Of a stretch of 39,251 nt of DNA, positions 1 to 8,771 are shown in pieces. The stretch's first letter is position 1; each line of letters starts with the position of its first letter. A program made the translations under genes and the position numbers. The notes beneath the pieces were generated by a model that made no database searches, was not told the DNA's origin, and saw only the letters and a program-made list of their open reading frames with translations. This DNA is from Stagnimonas sp. Its GTDB lineage: Bacteria; Pseudomonadota; Gammaproteobacteria; Nevskiales; Nevskiaceae. Location: positions 1-39,251 of the forward strand of contig JAUYNO010000030.1 in the NCBI GenBank assembly GCA_030696045.1, given 5' to 3'.

Positions 1-1
1 C

Positions 2-451
2 GCGATCGGGACCTATCAGCCGCACCGCAGGCGCCCGCCCAATCTCGATGGCCTGGCCAAGAACGTGCGGCTGGGCGCCGACGGCAAGTACCACTGGCAC
101 TGGGATCCGCTCTTTCGCGCCGGCACGCGCAACCTCGAACAACGCACCCAGCGCCTCGAAGCGTGCGCGGCGAATCTGGACCTGCCGGCCCTGCTGGTGC
201 GAGGCGGCCTGTCGGATCTGCTGAGCGAACAAGGCGCGCAGGCGTTCTTGAAGCTGTGCCCGACGGCGGAGTACGTCAGCGTCACCGATGCCGGCCATAT
301 GGTGGCTGGCGACCGCAATGACATCTTCGCCACGGCCGTCATTGAGTTTCTGGCGCGGACCGTACCCGTTCATGGCGAGCCGCTACGCTCACCACGTGCG
401 TCCCGGCCGCTTCACGACGGCCCGGACAAGGACATCATCGACGTGCCGTGA
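2..451 (+). CDS. Alpha/beta hydrolase, C-terminal part (cut by window edge)
   Basis: An open frame runs in from the left edge to the TGA at 449-451, so only the last 149 or so codons are visible. The segment DAGHMVAGDRND near the end looks like the catalytic-histidine loop of alpha/beta hydrolases (G-H-M-V), and the preceding stretch LPALLVRGGLSDLLS fits the strand and acid-residue region before it. Nucleophile and oxyanion-hole regions lie outside the window, so substrate and exact subfamily cannot be told. A GTG at 65 is internal and not a likely start. The gene converges on the sigma-54 activator at 521-2239, with about 70 bp between the two stop codons. The tail after the fold (residues rich in R, P and D) is poorly conserved-looking. 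Confidence 0.75.
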   Translation, partial: AIGTYQPHRRRPPNLDGLAKNVRLGADGKYHWHWDPLFRAGTRNLEQRTQRLEACAANLDLPALLVRGGLSDLLSEQGAQAFLKLCPTAEYVSVTDAGHMVAGDRNDIFATAVIEFLARTVPVHGEPLRSPRASRPLHDGPDKDIIDVP

Positions 452-520
452 CGGCGCATCTACCGCGGCCGCACACCGCAGTGCGCCGCTGCGCGTCCGG
501 TCTGGAGGTACAGCGGCAGA

Positions 521-2239
521 CTACTTCGTGGTGGGTTCAGGGAATGGTGGAGGTTTTGGATCCAGCAATTTGTACAAATGGGAACGTGAAACGCCGAGCG
601 CCTTGGCAGCCTGCTTTTTGTTGCCCGCAAAAAACGCCAAGGCCTGTTTGGCCGCGTCCTGTTCCAGTTCTTTCAATAGGCGTGGCGGCGACGGTGCACG
701 AGCGCTGAATGGCGCTGGGTCAGCATGCCGGCTTGGAGCCGACGTAGGGGGCCCTGCGCTGTTGCGCTCAAAATGTGCCAAGGTCAGGCGCTTGCCTGCG
801 GAAAATACGAGGGCTTCTTCTATTCGCTGTCGCAACTGTCGTACATTGCCTGGCCAGGGCTGTTGAGCGAGGTATGGGGCCACCTCATGCTCCATTTCGG
901 GCAGCGGCCAATTGTTGCGCTGGCAAAACTGCTGCATGAAATGTCGTGCCAGGGGCAAGACGTCTTGCACACGCTCGCGCAGGCTGGGCACATGCAGAGT
1001 CACCCCAGCTAGGCGGTAAAACAGGTCGAGGCGGAATTGCCCGGTACTTACTAATTGGTCCATGTTTCGATGTGTGGCCGATATCAATCGAAAGTCTATT
1101 TGTCGGGGCCTGTGCTCGCCCAGACGTTCAACCACCCGGTCCTCCAGAACCCGGAGTAGCTTGACTTGGAAATCGCCTGGAATGTCACCCACTTCGTCAA
1201 GAAACACCGTACCAGCGTCCGCGCTTTCAAACTTCCCGGAGCGGCCGGCCTTGAGACTGCCAGTAAAAGTTCCAGGGGCGTAGCCAAACAGCTCGGCCTC
1301 CAGCAGACTCGCAGGCAACGCCGTTAGATTCAGATTGACCAGCGGGTGCGTGCGGCGTGGGCTGAGCTCGTGTAGCGCTTTGGCCACCAGTTCTTTCCCC
1401 ACCCCACTTTCTCCGAGAATAAGCACCGGGACGTCAAATTGCGCGGCTTGCTGGATTTCCTGCCTGAGGCGCTGCATGGGCGCGCTGTCGCCAATCAACC
1501 GCCCCACCGCGGCAGGCTCTTGACGCAACTGGTGGAGCTGGTTCTTGTAGCGCAGCACCTCAGACTGAAGGCGCGAGACTTCGCGATGCATGCGCCCAAC
1601 AACCTCTGGCCCTTTGCCTTTGATCAGAGTGTGACCTAACACGCCCACCACCTTCCCATCCTGGAAAATGGGAATGCGGCTGACAATGCGGGTCGATACC
1701 CCATCGGGAGAATAAGGGTAGCCGATTTCTGCCTTGCCCGACTCCACCACTTCGCTCATGCGTGAGTTTGGAAGAATTTCTGCCGCCGGACGCCCCAGCG
1801 CCTCGCCTGGACGAAGCCCCAGCCAGCGCTCATGCGTAGGGCTGATAAACCGCAATACGCCCTGCGCGTCGGCCACCGACACGGCGTCGTACGAATTGGT
1901 CAAGAAATGATTCAGTACTGCGGCAGAAAACGGAACTGTGGCGACAAAATCAAACAGCAGATCCTCAGATCGTTTGTCGGCTGCTCGCAATACCACGACC
2001 CGAGTTTGCTCATGAACCAGCACAACGGCGATGCAGGGCGGCGAGCCGTCCAGCGCGAAAACTTTGCGCCGTTCCTGCGCATGCGTCAAGGCGACCACTG
2101 CCTCTTGCACCGCGGGCTGCTTGGCAATACCCTGCGCCCAAATGATCTGGCCATCAACCGTACAGATCAGAATACCCAGCAAACCGGATGCAGGGGGCGG
2201 ATCGGCTGCAGAGAGAGTGTCGTTGTTAGAGACGTTCAC
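521..2239 (-). CDS. Sigma-54-dependent PAS/AAA+/Fis-type transcriptional activator
   Basis: The 572-residue protein has the classic bacterial enhancer-binding layout. An N-terminal sensory part is followed by a PAS-like domain (about 113-210, with the DAQGVLRFISP core), a short coiled-coil linker, and an AAA+ domain (about 245-475) with Walker A GESGVGKE (276-283), Walker B TVFLDE (344-349) and arginine-finger region RLDLFYRL (403-410). A Fis-type helix-turn-helix (about 534-560, KKQAAKALGVSRSHLYKLL) ends it. The sigma-54 contact loop reads GTFTGS (323-328) instead of GAFTGA, keeping the F-T-G core. The gene is divergent from the Bug-receptor operon beginning at 2394. A -24/-12 promoter lies in the gap, so this protein almost certainly activates that operon in response to a pathway acid or CoA ester (inference). 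The ligand is unknown. Confidence 0.93.
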   Translation of the reverse strand: MNVSNNDTLSAADPPPASGLLGILICTVDGQIIWAQGIAKQPAVQEAVVALTHAQERRKVFALDGSPPCIAVVLVHEQTRVVVLRAADKRSEDLLFDFVATVPFSAAVLNHFLTNSYDAVSVADAQGVLRFISPTHERWLGLRPGEALGRPAAEILPNSRMSEVVESGKAEIGYPYSPDGVSTRIVSRIPIFQDGKVVGVLGHTLIKGKGPEVVGRMHREVSRLQSEVLRYKNQLHQLRQEPAAVGRLIGDSAPMQRLRQEIQQAAQFDVPVLILGESGVGKELVAKALHELSPRRTHPLVNLNLTALPASLLEAELFGYAPGTFTGSLKAGRSGKFESADAGTVFLDEVGDIPGDFQVKLLRVLEDRVVERLGEHRPRQIDFRLISATHRNMDQLVSTGQFRLDLFYRLAGVTLHVPSLRERVQDVLPLARHFMQQFCQRNNWPLPEMEHEVAPYLAQQPWPGNVRQLRQRIEEALVFSAGKRLTLAHFERNSAGPPTSAPSRHADPAPFSARAPSPPRLLKELEQDAAKQALAFFAGNKKQAAKALGVSRSHLYKLLDPKPPPFPEPTTK

Positions 2240-2251
2240 GAATGTGTGTAG

Positions 2252-2284
2252 TCACCTAGAGCGGTGAGTGTCTTCCATGAAGAC
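2252..2284. promoter_or_regulatory. Candidate upstream activator sites for the sigma-54 regulator
   Basis: Two short inverted repeats sit side by side: TCACC-N6-GGTGA (2252-2267) and GTCTTC-CAT-GAAGAC (2270-2284, perfect). A further matching half-site, CGTCTT, occurs at 2312-2317. They are about 65-95 bp upstream of the -12 element, the usual distance for enhancer sites of sigma-54 activators, and next to the start of the divergent activator gene. Binding by that activator is inference. Confidence 0.5.
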
Positions 2285-2334
2285 GATTTCTTGCGGATTC
2301 AGGGATTTTTCCGTCTTTTTGATGGGTTTTTCGC

Positions 2335-2350
2335 TGGCGCGGGACTTGCT
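2335..2350 (+). promoter_or_regulatory. Sigma-54 (-24/-12) promoter
   Basis: The sequence TGGCGCGGGACTTGCT matches the sigma-54 consensus TGGCAC-N5-TTGCT closely, with the required GG and GC dinucleotides exactly ten bases apart (2336-2337 and 2348-2349). It lies 44 bp upstream of the Bug receptor start codon, and the activator gene is divergent. It should drive 2394-7405. Confidence 0.85.
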
Positions 2351-2393
2351 TCATTGAACATCATAAGGCGTAATTAAACTCATAAGGAGACGT

Positions 2394-3362
2394 ATGGTTT
2401 GGTTGAAGTGGCTAACGGTGTCAGTGGTGATGACTTGCGGTCTGTTGGGTGCCGGCGTGCAAGCGCAGGAGTTTCCCAGTAAACCTATCACGCTCATCGT
2501 GCCTTACGGGTCCGGAGGGACCGATACCCAGTATCGCAAGTTGGCAGAGTTGGCGTCGCGTTCATTGGGGCAGCCTGTGGTCGTGGAGAACAAGCCGGGG
2601 GGTAACGGCACGATTGGCCCAGTGCAAATGGCGTTGAACGCCAAACCCGATGGCTACACTATCGCCGCTGGTACGGTGTCGCTGTTGCGTCAGCCCCACC
2701 TGCAAAAAGTGAACTGGAACCCGCTGACCGATTTCACTTGGATTATCGGCTTGGGCGGCTACAGTTTTGCCGTGGTCGTGAGTGACAATTCGCCATTCAA
2801 AACGCTGGCCGACATGGTGGCTTGGGCCAAGGCTAATCCTGGCAAGCTCACCTACGGTACGCCTGGGCCGGGCTCCTCGCTGCATCTGCTGATGGCCGAT
2901 CTAGCCCAGCGCGCCGGTTTTACGGCAATCCATGTGCCCTACAAGGGCGGCGGCGAGGCTACCACTGCCATGCTGGGCGGGCATGTGATGGTCGGTGTCA
3001 ACAATCTCGGTAGTGTGGTCGCTCAGGTCGACGCCAAGACGGCCCGCGTCTTGACGATTTTCGACGCAGAGCGATTGAGCCGCTACCCTGATGTGCCAAC
3101 AGCCAAAGAGTTGGGTTACAACCTTGTCTACCCCTCGGCTTACGGTCTGGTTGGGCCGCGCAACATGCCGCCTGCCGTGGTCAAACGCCTGCATGACGCG
3201 TTCAAGGTCGCTATGGAGGACCCCAGTAACAAGGCGCTGCTGGACACGCTTTCCCAAATCCCCTGGTACCGTTCGACAGAAGACTATACCAAGTGGGCCG
3301 TAGAGTCGTACCCGATGGAACGCGCCTTCCTGGAGCGCGCCGGCGTTATCAAATCGAACTAA
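2394..3362 (+). CDS. Bug/TctC-family tripartite tricarboxylate transporter receptor
   Basis: A 322-residue secreted solute-binding protein of the Bug family, which is expanded in Bordetella and relatives. An N-terminal signal peptide (hydrophobic 5-20, cleavage probably after VQA near residue 24) is followed by the family opening FPSKPITLIVPYGSGG, the ENKPGGNGTIG loop and the VPYKGGGEATTAMLGGHV segment that lines the ligand pocket. Bug proteins typically bind carboxylates. No TctA/TctB membrane partners are present here, which is common for orphan Bug proteins. AGGAGA lies just before ATG 2394. It is the first gene of the sigma-54 operon, so the ligand is probably the acid that the following CoA ligase activates (inference). 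Confidence 0.93.
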   Translation: MVWLKWLTVSVVMTCGLLGAGVQAQEFPSKPITLIVPYGSGGTDTQYRKLAELASRSLGQPVVVENKPGGNGTIGPVQMALNAKPDGYTIAAGTVSLLRQPHLQKVNWNPLTDFTWIIGLGGYSFAVVVSDNSPFKTLADMVAWAKANPGKLTYGTPGPGSSLHLLMADLAQRAGFTAIHVPYKGGGEATTAMLGGHVMVGVNNLGSVVAQVDAKTARVLTIFDAERLSRYPDVPTAKELGYNLVYPSAYGLVGPRNMPPAVVKRLHDAFKVAMEDPSNKALLDTLSQIPWYRSTEDYTKWAVESYPMERAFLERAGVIKSN

Positions 3363-3586
3363 GGCGGTTGATTCAACGGGAGTGATCATCGGCGCGGCGC
3401 AAGTTGACGCTGATGATCCCAAGCCAGCTTGCGGCCAAGCGATTGTGCGGCAAGCACCCTCCGGTGAATCGAGCTTGGCGGCCTGCCAGGCATGCAGTCA
3501 GTTTGTTTAACGACGCTCCAGCACCTGTACCGTCAGATTGACAGCCCGGGCCTCGGCCAGGCCGTGCCATTTTCTATTCAAAATTT

Positions 3587-5764
3587 ATGACTGACGTTAA
3601 CCGTCCTCTATACGGTCGGGCTGACTTGAGCCGGTTGCTCGCGCCGCGCAGTGTGGCAATAGTGGGTGCCAGTGCCAAACCGGGCGCTTTTTCCTGGCGC
3701 ACGATGGAAAACATGGCTCATTTTGACGGAGACCTGTTCCTGGTCAATCCGAGGCATGAGTCGGTCAACGGGCAGATTTGCTACCCCAATCTGTTGGCCT
3801 TGCCCGTGATCCCCGATTGCGTCATCGTTGCCTTGCCGCAAGAGGCCGCGCTTGAGGCCGTGCGGGCCGCTGGCGACCTGGGTGTGGGGGGTGCCATTGT
3901 GTACGCTTCGGGCTTTGCCGAAACAGGCCTGTCCGATCGCATCGCCCAACAACAGGCTATGGCTGACATCGCGCGCGGAAGTGGAATGCGCGTGCTGGGC
4001 CCCAATTGCCTGGGCATTGCCAACAATCTGTTGGGTGCGGGACTGTTGTTCCAGATGGGCTATTCCGATCTAGAGCGGCGTGTCGGACGCGTGGGGCTGG
4101 TAAGCCAGTCCGGCGCCCTAGGCTACGCGATATTGCAGGGAACACAACATGGCTTTGCTTATACCCACATGCTCACGGCGGGAAATTCTTGCGATGTCGA
4201 CACACTCGATTTGGCCAACTATCTTGTCGAAGACCCGGTCTGCAGAGTTGTCGCATGTGTGTTCGAAGCCGCAGGAAATGCCGCGCGCCTGCAGGCGCTG
4301 GCTGAGCGCGCGCAACAAGCAGCCAAGCCCGTAGTCATTTACAAAACGGCGGTGGGCGAGGCTGCCGCGGCTGCAGCGCAGTCGCACACCGGCAGCCTGG
4401 CTGGTTCATCGCGTGCCTTTGAAGCCGCGATGCGGCGGGGGCATTTCGTGCAAGCGGACTCCCTGTCTGAATTGACCGAAATGGCCAGTTTCTTTGCCAA
4501 AGCACCTGCTCCGCAGGCTGCAGGCGTCGCGGTCATGGCCACCTCAGGCGGGGCAGCCATCATGGCCGCCGACTCGGCCGCTTCGAACAACGTGTCGCTG
4601 CCGCAGCCGGGTCCGGTGGCTCAGCAAGTGCTGGACGAGTGCGTTCCCGAGTTCGGCTCTGCACACAACCCGTGTGATATCACTGGCCAGGTCCTGAACA
4701 AGCCCGACGCCTTCAATGCATGCGTGCAAGCCATGCTGGCCGATCCCGCCTACGGTGCACTGGTGTTGCCTCAAGTGACCGCGAGCCAGATTTTGGCAGA
4801 GCAGCGCTGCCCAACGGTGTCGCGCCTGGCCGAAACGTCGGGCAAGCCGGTTTGCATCGTGTGGTTATCCGACTGGCAGGAAGGTCCGGGGGCTGCGATC
4901 TATGCCAGCGATGAGCGTATCGGTTTTTTTCGTGATACTGAACGTTGCTTCAAAGCCATTGCGCATTGGCATGCATGGCACCAGCGGCATGCGCAGGCCA
5001 CCTTGTCAAAATTATCCGAAGCCTCAATGGCGGGGCTTGAAAGTGTGGACGCTGCCGTCCGCGCGCGGGTGTTGGTCCAATTGCGCCAGCAAGCACCATT
5101 AGTCACCGAACGCGTAGCCAAGCAACTGGTGGCGCAATACGGCTTGCCGGTGGTTCAGGAAGCCATTGCAACCACGGCTCAGGAGGCCGTGGCTGTCGCC
5201 GACCGCTTGGGCTATCCGCTGGTATTGAAGTTCGATACCCCGGACTTTGCACACAAGACCGAGCTCGGGTTGGTGAAGATTGGTTTGCCCGACGCAGCCA
5301 GCGTTGCGGCCGCATGTGCGGATATCAGCGAGCGCATGGTCGGCCATGACGGCATTTTCCTGCTGCAGCCCATGGTGCGTGGCCATCTGGAACTGGTGCT
5401 GGGTATGAAGCGCGATCCGGTATTCGGCCCGTTGCTGATGGTTGGGATGGGCGGGGTCCTGGTTGAACTGTTCGGCGACGTCGCTACCGAGATCGCTCCT
5501 GTCACCACTGTTCAGGCCCATGAGATGCTGCGACGCCTCAAAGCCTATCGATTGCTGCAAGGGTACCGAGGTAAACCTGGCGTTGATCTGCACGCACTCG
5601 TTCAATTGATCGTGCGTTTCTCGCAGCTATGTATGGACTGGACCGACGAGGTGGAAGAAATCGACATCAATCCAGTGATTTGCCATGCACAGGGTTTCGC
5701 CATTGTGGACGCATTGATCGCAAGGCGCATTCAGCCGCCGATGATTGAAGGAGAGGTTTTATGA
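3587..5764 (+). CDS. ADP-forming acyl-CoA synthetase (fused alpha/beta, acetate-CoA ligase family)
   Basis: A 725-residue protein with a CoA-binding Rossmann domain (start PRSVAIVGASAKPGAFSW), succinyl-CoA-ligase-like flavodoxin domains, and a C-terminal ATP-grasp domain (about 510-720, with GYPLVLKFDTPDFAHKTELG and MGMGGVLVELFGDVA). His267 in SHTGSLAG aligns with the phosphohistidine motif of the succinyl-CoA synthetase alpha subunit. The family makes acyl-CoA from a carboxylic acid, CoA and ATP, releasing ADP and phosphate. It would activate the acid imported or sensed via the Bug receptor. The 224-bp gap before it holds no gene and no clear promoter, and the Shine-Dalgarno is weak. Its stop overlaps the MaoC start (ATGA), indicating translational coupling. 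Acid specificity cannot be read from sequence. Confidence 0.92.
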   Translation: MTDVNRPLYGRADLSRLLAPRSVAIVGASAKPGAFSWRTMENMAHFDGDLFLVNPRHESVNGQICYPNLLALPVIPDCVIVALPQEAALEAVRAAGDLGVGGAIVYASGFAETGLSDRIAQQQAMADIARGSGMRVLGPNCLGIANNLLGAGLLFQMGYSDLERRVGRVGLVSQSGALGYAILQGTQHGFAYTHMLTAGNSCDVDTLDLANYLVEDPVCRVVACVFEAAGNAARLQALAERAQQAAKPVVIYKTAVGEAAAAAAQSHTGSLAGSSRAFEAAMRRGHFVQADSLSELTEMASFFAKAPAPQAAGVAVMATSGGAAIMAADSAASNNVSLPQPGPVAQQVLDECVPEFGSAHNPCDITGQVLNKPDAFNACVQAMLADPAYGALVLPQVTASQILAEQRCPTVSRLAETSGKPVCIVWLSDWQEGPGAAIYASDERIGFFRDTERCFKAIAHWHAWHQRHAQATLSKLSEASMAGLESVDAAVRARVLVQLRQQAPLVTERVAKQLVAQYGLPVVQEAIATTAQEAVAVADRLGYPLVLKFDTPDFAHKTELGLVKIGLPDAASVAAACADISERMVGHDGIFLLQPMVRGHLELVLGMKRDPVFGPLLMVGMGGVLVELFGDVATEIAPVTTVQAHEMLRRLKAYRLLQGYRGKPGVDLHALVQLIVRFSQLCMDWTDEVEEIDINPVICHAQGFAIVDALIARRIQPPMIEGEVL

Positions 5765-6216
5765 GCTGGTACTTCGAAGATTTCAAGACGGACAGCGAGT
5801 CTGTGCTGACGGCGGAACAGGTCATCAATGAATCCGATGTCATGGCTTTTGCCGACTTGTCGGGAGACAGGAACCCGTTGCACACGGATGCGGAATTCGC
5901 GCGCAACACCCCAATGGGCCAGCGTGTGGCACATGGTCTGATGGCTCTGTCGGTAGCCACCGGGCTGTCCGCCGAAGCTGGGCATTTACAAGGGACGGCC
6001 CTGGCGTTCCTGGGGATTGATAACTGGCGGTTCCATGCACCTGTTTTTTTTGGCGACAGCATCCGTCTGCGCTGGAGCGTCATTGAGACGCGCCTGACCT
6101 CCAACGGCCAGGCTGGTGTAGTCAAGCGCAAGGCGGAAATCATCAATCAAAAAGGTGATGTGGTTCAGTCCGGAGTTTTCATCACCTTGGTGCGAGCTCG
6201 TGGCGAACGCGGTTAA
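5761..6216 (+). CDS. MaoC-like (hydratase 2) enoyl-CoA hydratase
   Basis: A 151-residue single hot-dog-fold protein. The hydratase-2 signature FADLSGDRNPLHTD (about residues 29-42), carrying the catalytic Asp and His, is intact, and the downstream VAHGLMALS segment is typical of MaoC proteins. Members hydrate trans-2-enoyl-CoA, usually R-specifically. It starts inside the stop codon of the upstream ligase (4-bp ATGA overlap) with GGAGAG before it. It precedes an acyl-CoA dehydrogenase, giving a ligase, dehydrogenase and hydratase set for one beta-oxidation turn. A non-catalytic or thioesterase-like role is less likely given the complete motif. Confidence 0.92.
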   Translation: MSWYFEDFKTDSESVLTAEQVINESDVMAFADLSGDRNPLHTDAEFARNTPMGQRVAHGLMALSVATGLSAEAGHLQGTALAFLGIDNWRFHAPVFFGDSIRLRWSVIETRLTSNGQAGVVKRKAEIINQKGDVVQSGVFITLVRARGERG

Positions 6217-6247
6217 TACCAACTTTCAGTAATCAGGAAACATAGTT

Positions 6248-7405
6248 ATGGCACGGCACGACTGGAACACTTTCGGCTTCAGCGAACAGCAACAAATCAT
6301 TCGCGACTCGGTACTGGATTTATTGCAGCGCGTGATGCCCCCCGAGAAAATACGCGAACTTGACCGCGAGGGTGAATTCCCGTTCGATGCCTATCGTGCT
6401 CTGGCTGACGCTGGCTGGATGAGCCTGCCGTTTTCCGAGGACGTAGGAGGATCCGGCGGCAGCTTCAAAGACCTGGCTGTTCTGGTGGAGGCCATGGCCT
6501 ACCACTACGCCAGCATGGCCACGGCGTATTTGACGACTGTGATTTACGCCGGACAGCACATTGCGCTCCATGGCAGCGAACACCTCAAACGAACCTATTT
6601 GCCCGGCATCATGGACGGAAGCATCCGCATGGCGATAGCGTTGACCGAGCCCGGCGCCGGTTCCGACGCGGCAGCCATCGCCACGCGCGCCGAGCGCAGG
6701 GGCGACAGGTATGTGGTCAATGGACAAAAGCTGTACATCACCTGCGCTCACGTGGCGCAATATCTGGTGACCGCCGTCAAGACAGCCCCGCGGGAGGGGC
6801 GTAACGGAATCAGCATTCTGCTGATTCCGACCGATGCCAAAGGCGTGACGATTCGCATGCTCGACACCATGGGCCGACGCAGCACACGTGCCACGGAAGT
6901 TTTCTTCGACAGCGTCGAGGTCCCTGATGAAAACCTGATCGGCCAGGAAAACAAAGGCTGGCGCGGCCTCATGAAATGCCTGAATATCGAGCGATTGTGC
7001 TTGGCTGCTGCGGGGGCGGGAAACATGCAGCATGTGATCGATTACGCCAAGGACTATGCGGTCGATCGGGTTCAATTTGGGCAGCCCATCACAAAATTCC
7101 AGGCGGTAGCGCACAAGTTTGCCGACATGCGGATCATGGCAGAGGGCACCCGCCTGATGACCTACCGGGTGGCTGAAATGCTGGATGCCGGTATTGAGCC
7201 TCGCATAGAGACCGCGATGGCCAAGGTAGTGGCTACCGACAATGACTTTGCCTGCGCCAACCTCGGCATGCAGATCATGGGTGGTGCCGGCTACATGATG
7301 GAGCACGACATGCAACGCTTCTTTCGTGACTCGCGCATCAGCTCCGTTGGAGGGGGCTCCAATGAAATCCAGCGCAACATCATTGCCCAGATGATGGGGA
7401 TGTGA
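6248..7405 (+). CDS. Acyl-CoA dehydrogenase (isovaleryl/long-chain-type base position)
   Basis: A 385-residue FAD flavoprotein of normal family length, with ALTEPGAGSDA (FAD/substrate loop), RVQFGQPI and the C-terminal VGGGSNEIQRNIIAQMMG. The C-terminal loop has GGGSNE rather than YEGT, so the catalytic base is probably Glu248 in NIERLCLA, the position used in isovaleryl-CoA and long-chain dehydrogenases. It would introduce the alpha-beta double bond that the upstream MaoC protein then hydrates. It is the last gene of the sigma-54 operon, 31 bp after MaoC, and a hairpin with a T-run follows immediately. Confidence 0.94.
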   Translation: MARHDWNTFGFSEQQQIIRDSVLDLLQRVMPPEKIRELDREGEFPFDAYRALADAGWMSLPFSEDVGGSGGSFKDLAVLVEAMAYHYASMATAYLTTVIYAGQHIALHGSEHLKRTYLPGIMDGSIRMAIALTEPGAGSDAAAIATRAERRGDRYVVNGQKLYITCAHVAQYLVTAVKTAPREGRNGISILLIPTDAKGVTIRMLDTMGRRSTRATEVFFDSVEVPDENLIGQENKGWRGLMKCLNIERLCLAAAGAGNMQHVIDYAKDYAVDRVQFGQPITKFQAVAHKFADMRIMAEGTRLMTYRVAEMLDAGIEPRIETAMAKVVATDNDFACANLGMQIMGGAGYMMEHDMQRFFRDSRISSVGGGSNEIQRNIIAQMMGM

Positions 7406-7410
7406 GAGGG

Positions 7411-7443
7411 GCATGTGGTGGGCGCCATGTGCTTTTCTTTTTG
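7411..7443 (+). terminator. Rho-independent terminator of the sigma-54 operon
   Basis: GCATGTGG and CCATGTGC (7411-7418 and 7425-7432) form an eight-pair stem with two G-U wobbles around a six-base loop. TTTTCTTTTT follows directly (7433-7443 region). It starts six bases after the dehydrogenase stop codon. Confidence 0.75.
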
Positions 7444-7519
7444 CGTTTTGTGAACTGACTCCCTGAACTCAGGCATCCGCGTGAGAGGGTGAATTTGTTT
7501 ATTCAAGGAATAATGTGAA

Positions 7520-8770
7520 ATGAATGCAAGCGAGTCGAAGTTTCTCAGGAGCAAATATGCGATCGTGGGGGTGGGTGAAACGACGTATACCCGCGGTTCC
7601 GGAATGACCACGCGAGCGCTCGCGACCTGGGCCATACGCAACGCCATGGCAGATGCTGGCCTGGATGCCAGCCAAGTCGATGGTATGTTGTCGTACCAGA
7701 ACAATGATTCCACCGCCTCGCCAGTTGTTTCCGGTGATCTCGGAATACGGCTGAACTTCTACATGGACGTTGTCGGTGGCGGCTCCTCGGTCGAGGCACT
7801 CGTGGGCCTTGCGATCGGCGCGATAGAGGCGGGCATGTGCTCGACGATCGTGATCTTTCGATCCATGAACGGATATTCCGAGACCAGGTTTGGAGGAACG
7901 GGAAGACGCGCTGCGTTGCCGATTTCCGGAGATGGGCTGCACAGCCGTCCTTATGGCTGGGAAACTCCCGCGCAGACATTCAGTCCGAGCTTCACGAGGC
8001 ACATGCACGACTTTGGTACGACCAAGGAGCAAGTTGCCGCGATCAAGGTCGTTCATAGTGAACATGCCTCGAACAATCCGAAGGCCCTGTATCCGAAGCG
8101 CGTCACGGTGGAGGACGTTCTTTCCAGTCGCATCATCTGCAGCCCCCTGAACTTGCTGGATTGTTGTGTCGAGACCGACAATGCAGCGGCGATCATCGTG
8201 ACGTCGTCCGATCGTGCCAACGATTTGCGCCAGCGCCCAGCATTGATTCGCGGCGTCGTGGGGAGGTGCACCAAACCGAGGGCTGACATGCATTTCCAGC
8301 ACGGACCGATCTCCTCCGGGGCGGGGCAGTTTGCCCGGGATCGCCTGTGGTCGAATTCGGGTATAAGTCCGGACGAAATCGACATTACTGGCGCATACGA
8401 TGCCTTTACCTTCACGACGCTTTTTCAGCTGGAGGATTTCGGCTTTTGCCGCAAAGGGGAGGGCGGAGAATACGTGAGCGGCGGAACAATACGGCTCGGA
8501 GGAAAACGACCGAACAATACCAGCGGCGGTCATCTTTGCGAAGGCTACACACACGGGATCAGCATGGTCATAGAGAACGTTCGCCAGCTCCGGGGGGAGG
8601 TCGATGATTCATGCCCTGTGGGACCCGATGGGCATCGGCAACACACTTTCGATTACAAGGAGGGTGGTTGCAGGCAGGTTCGCAATGCTCAATTGACGGC
8701 TAATCTGGGATGGGCCGGGCCGGTGACGGCATCGGCAATGGTCCTCGAGCGCGGACGGGGAGCTCTGTAA
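7520..8770 (+). CDS. Thiolase-fold protein lacking the catalytic Cys (Ltp2-like aldolase candidate)
   Basis: A 416-residue member of the SCP-x/lipid-transfer thiolase branch. Where degradative thiolases carry the nucleophilic Cys near residue 89, this protein has GGGSSVEAL with Ser89-Ser90. The usual GHPxG histidine loop reads GYTHG, with Tyr343 replacing the His. A second tyrosine, Tyr293, sits in TGAYDAF. These replacements are those expected of the steroid side-chain retro-aldolase Ltp2, which works with a DUF35 partner. The next gene, one base after the stop, is exactly such a DUF35 protein. I infer C-C bond cleavage of a beta-hydroxyacyl-CoA rather than thiolysis. AAGGA lies ten bases before ATG 7520. 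No pathway operator was found upstream. Confidence 0.85.
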   Translation: MNASESKFLRSKYAIVGVGETTYTRGSGMTTRALATWAIRNAMADAGLDASQVDGMLSYQNNDSTASPVVSGDLGIRLNFYMDVVGGGSSVEALVGLAIGAIEAGMCSTIVIFRSMNGYSETRFGGTGRRAALPISGDGLHSRPYGWETPAQTFSPSFTRHMHDFGTTKEQVAAIKVVHSEHASNNPKALYPKRVTVEDVLSSRIICSPLNLLDCCVETDNAAAIIVTSSDRANDLRQRPALIRGVVGRCTKPRADMHFQHGPISSGAGQFARDRLWSNSGISPDEIDITGAYDAFTFTTLFQLEDFGFCRKGEGGEYVSGGTIRLGGKRPNNTSGGHLCEGYTHGISMVIENVRQLRGEVDDSCPVGPDGHRQHTFDYKEGGCRQVRNAQLTANLGWAGPVTASAMVLERGRGAL

Positions 8771-8771
8771 C

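Noticed and set aside
521..2239. Plus-strand frames within the sigma-54 activator
   Set aside because: They are short, overlap a gene with clear AAA+ and Fis motifs, and show no domain.
3363..3440. Possible terminator hairpin after the Bug receptor
   Set aside because: The GGGAG...ATCATC and GATGAT...CCC arms pair only with a bulge, and no T-run follows. The operon probably continues through.
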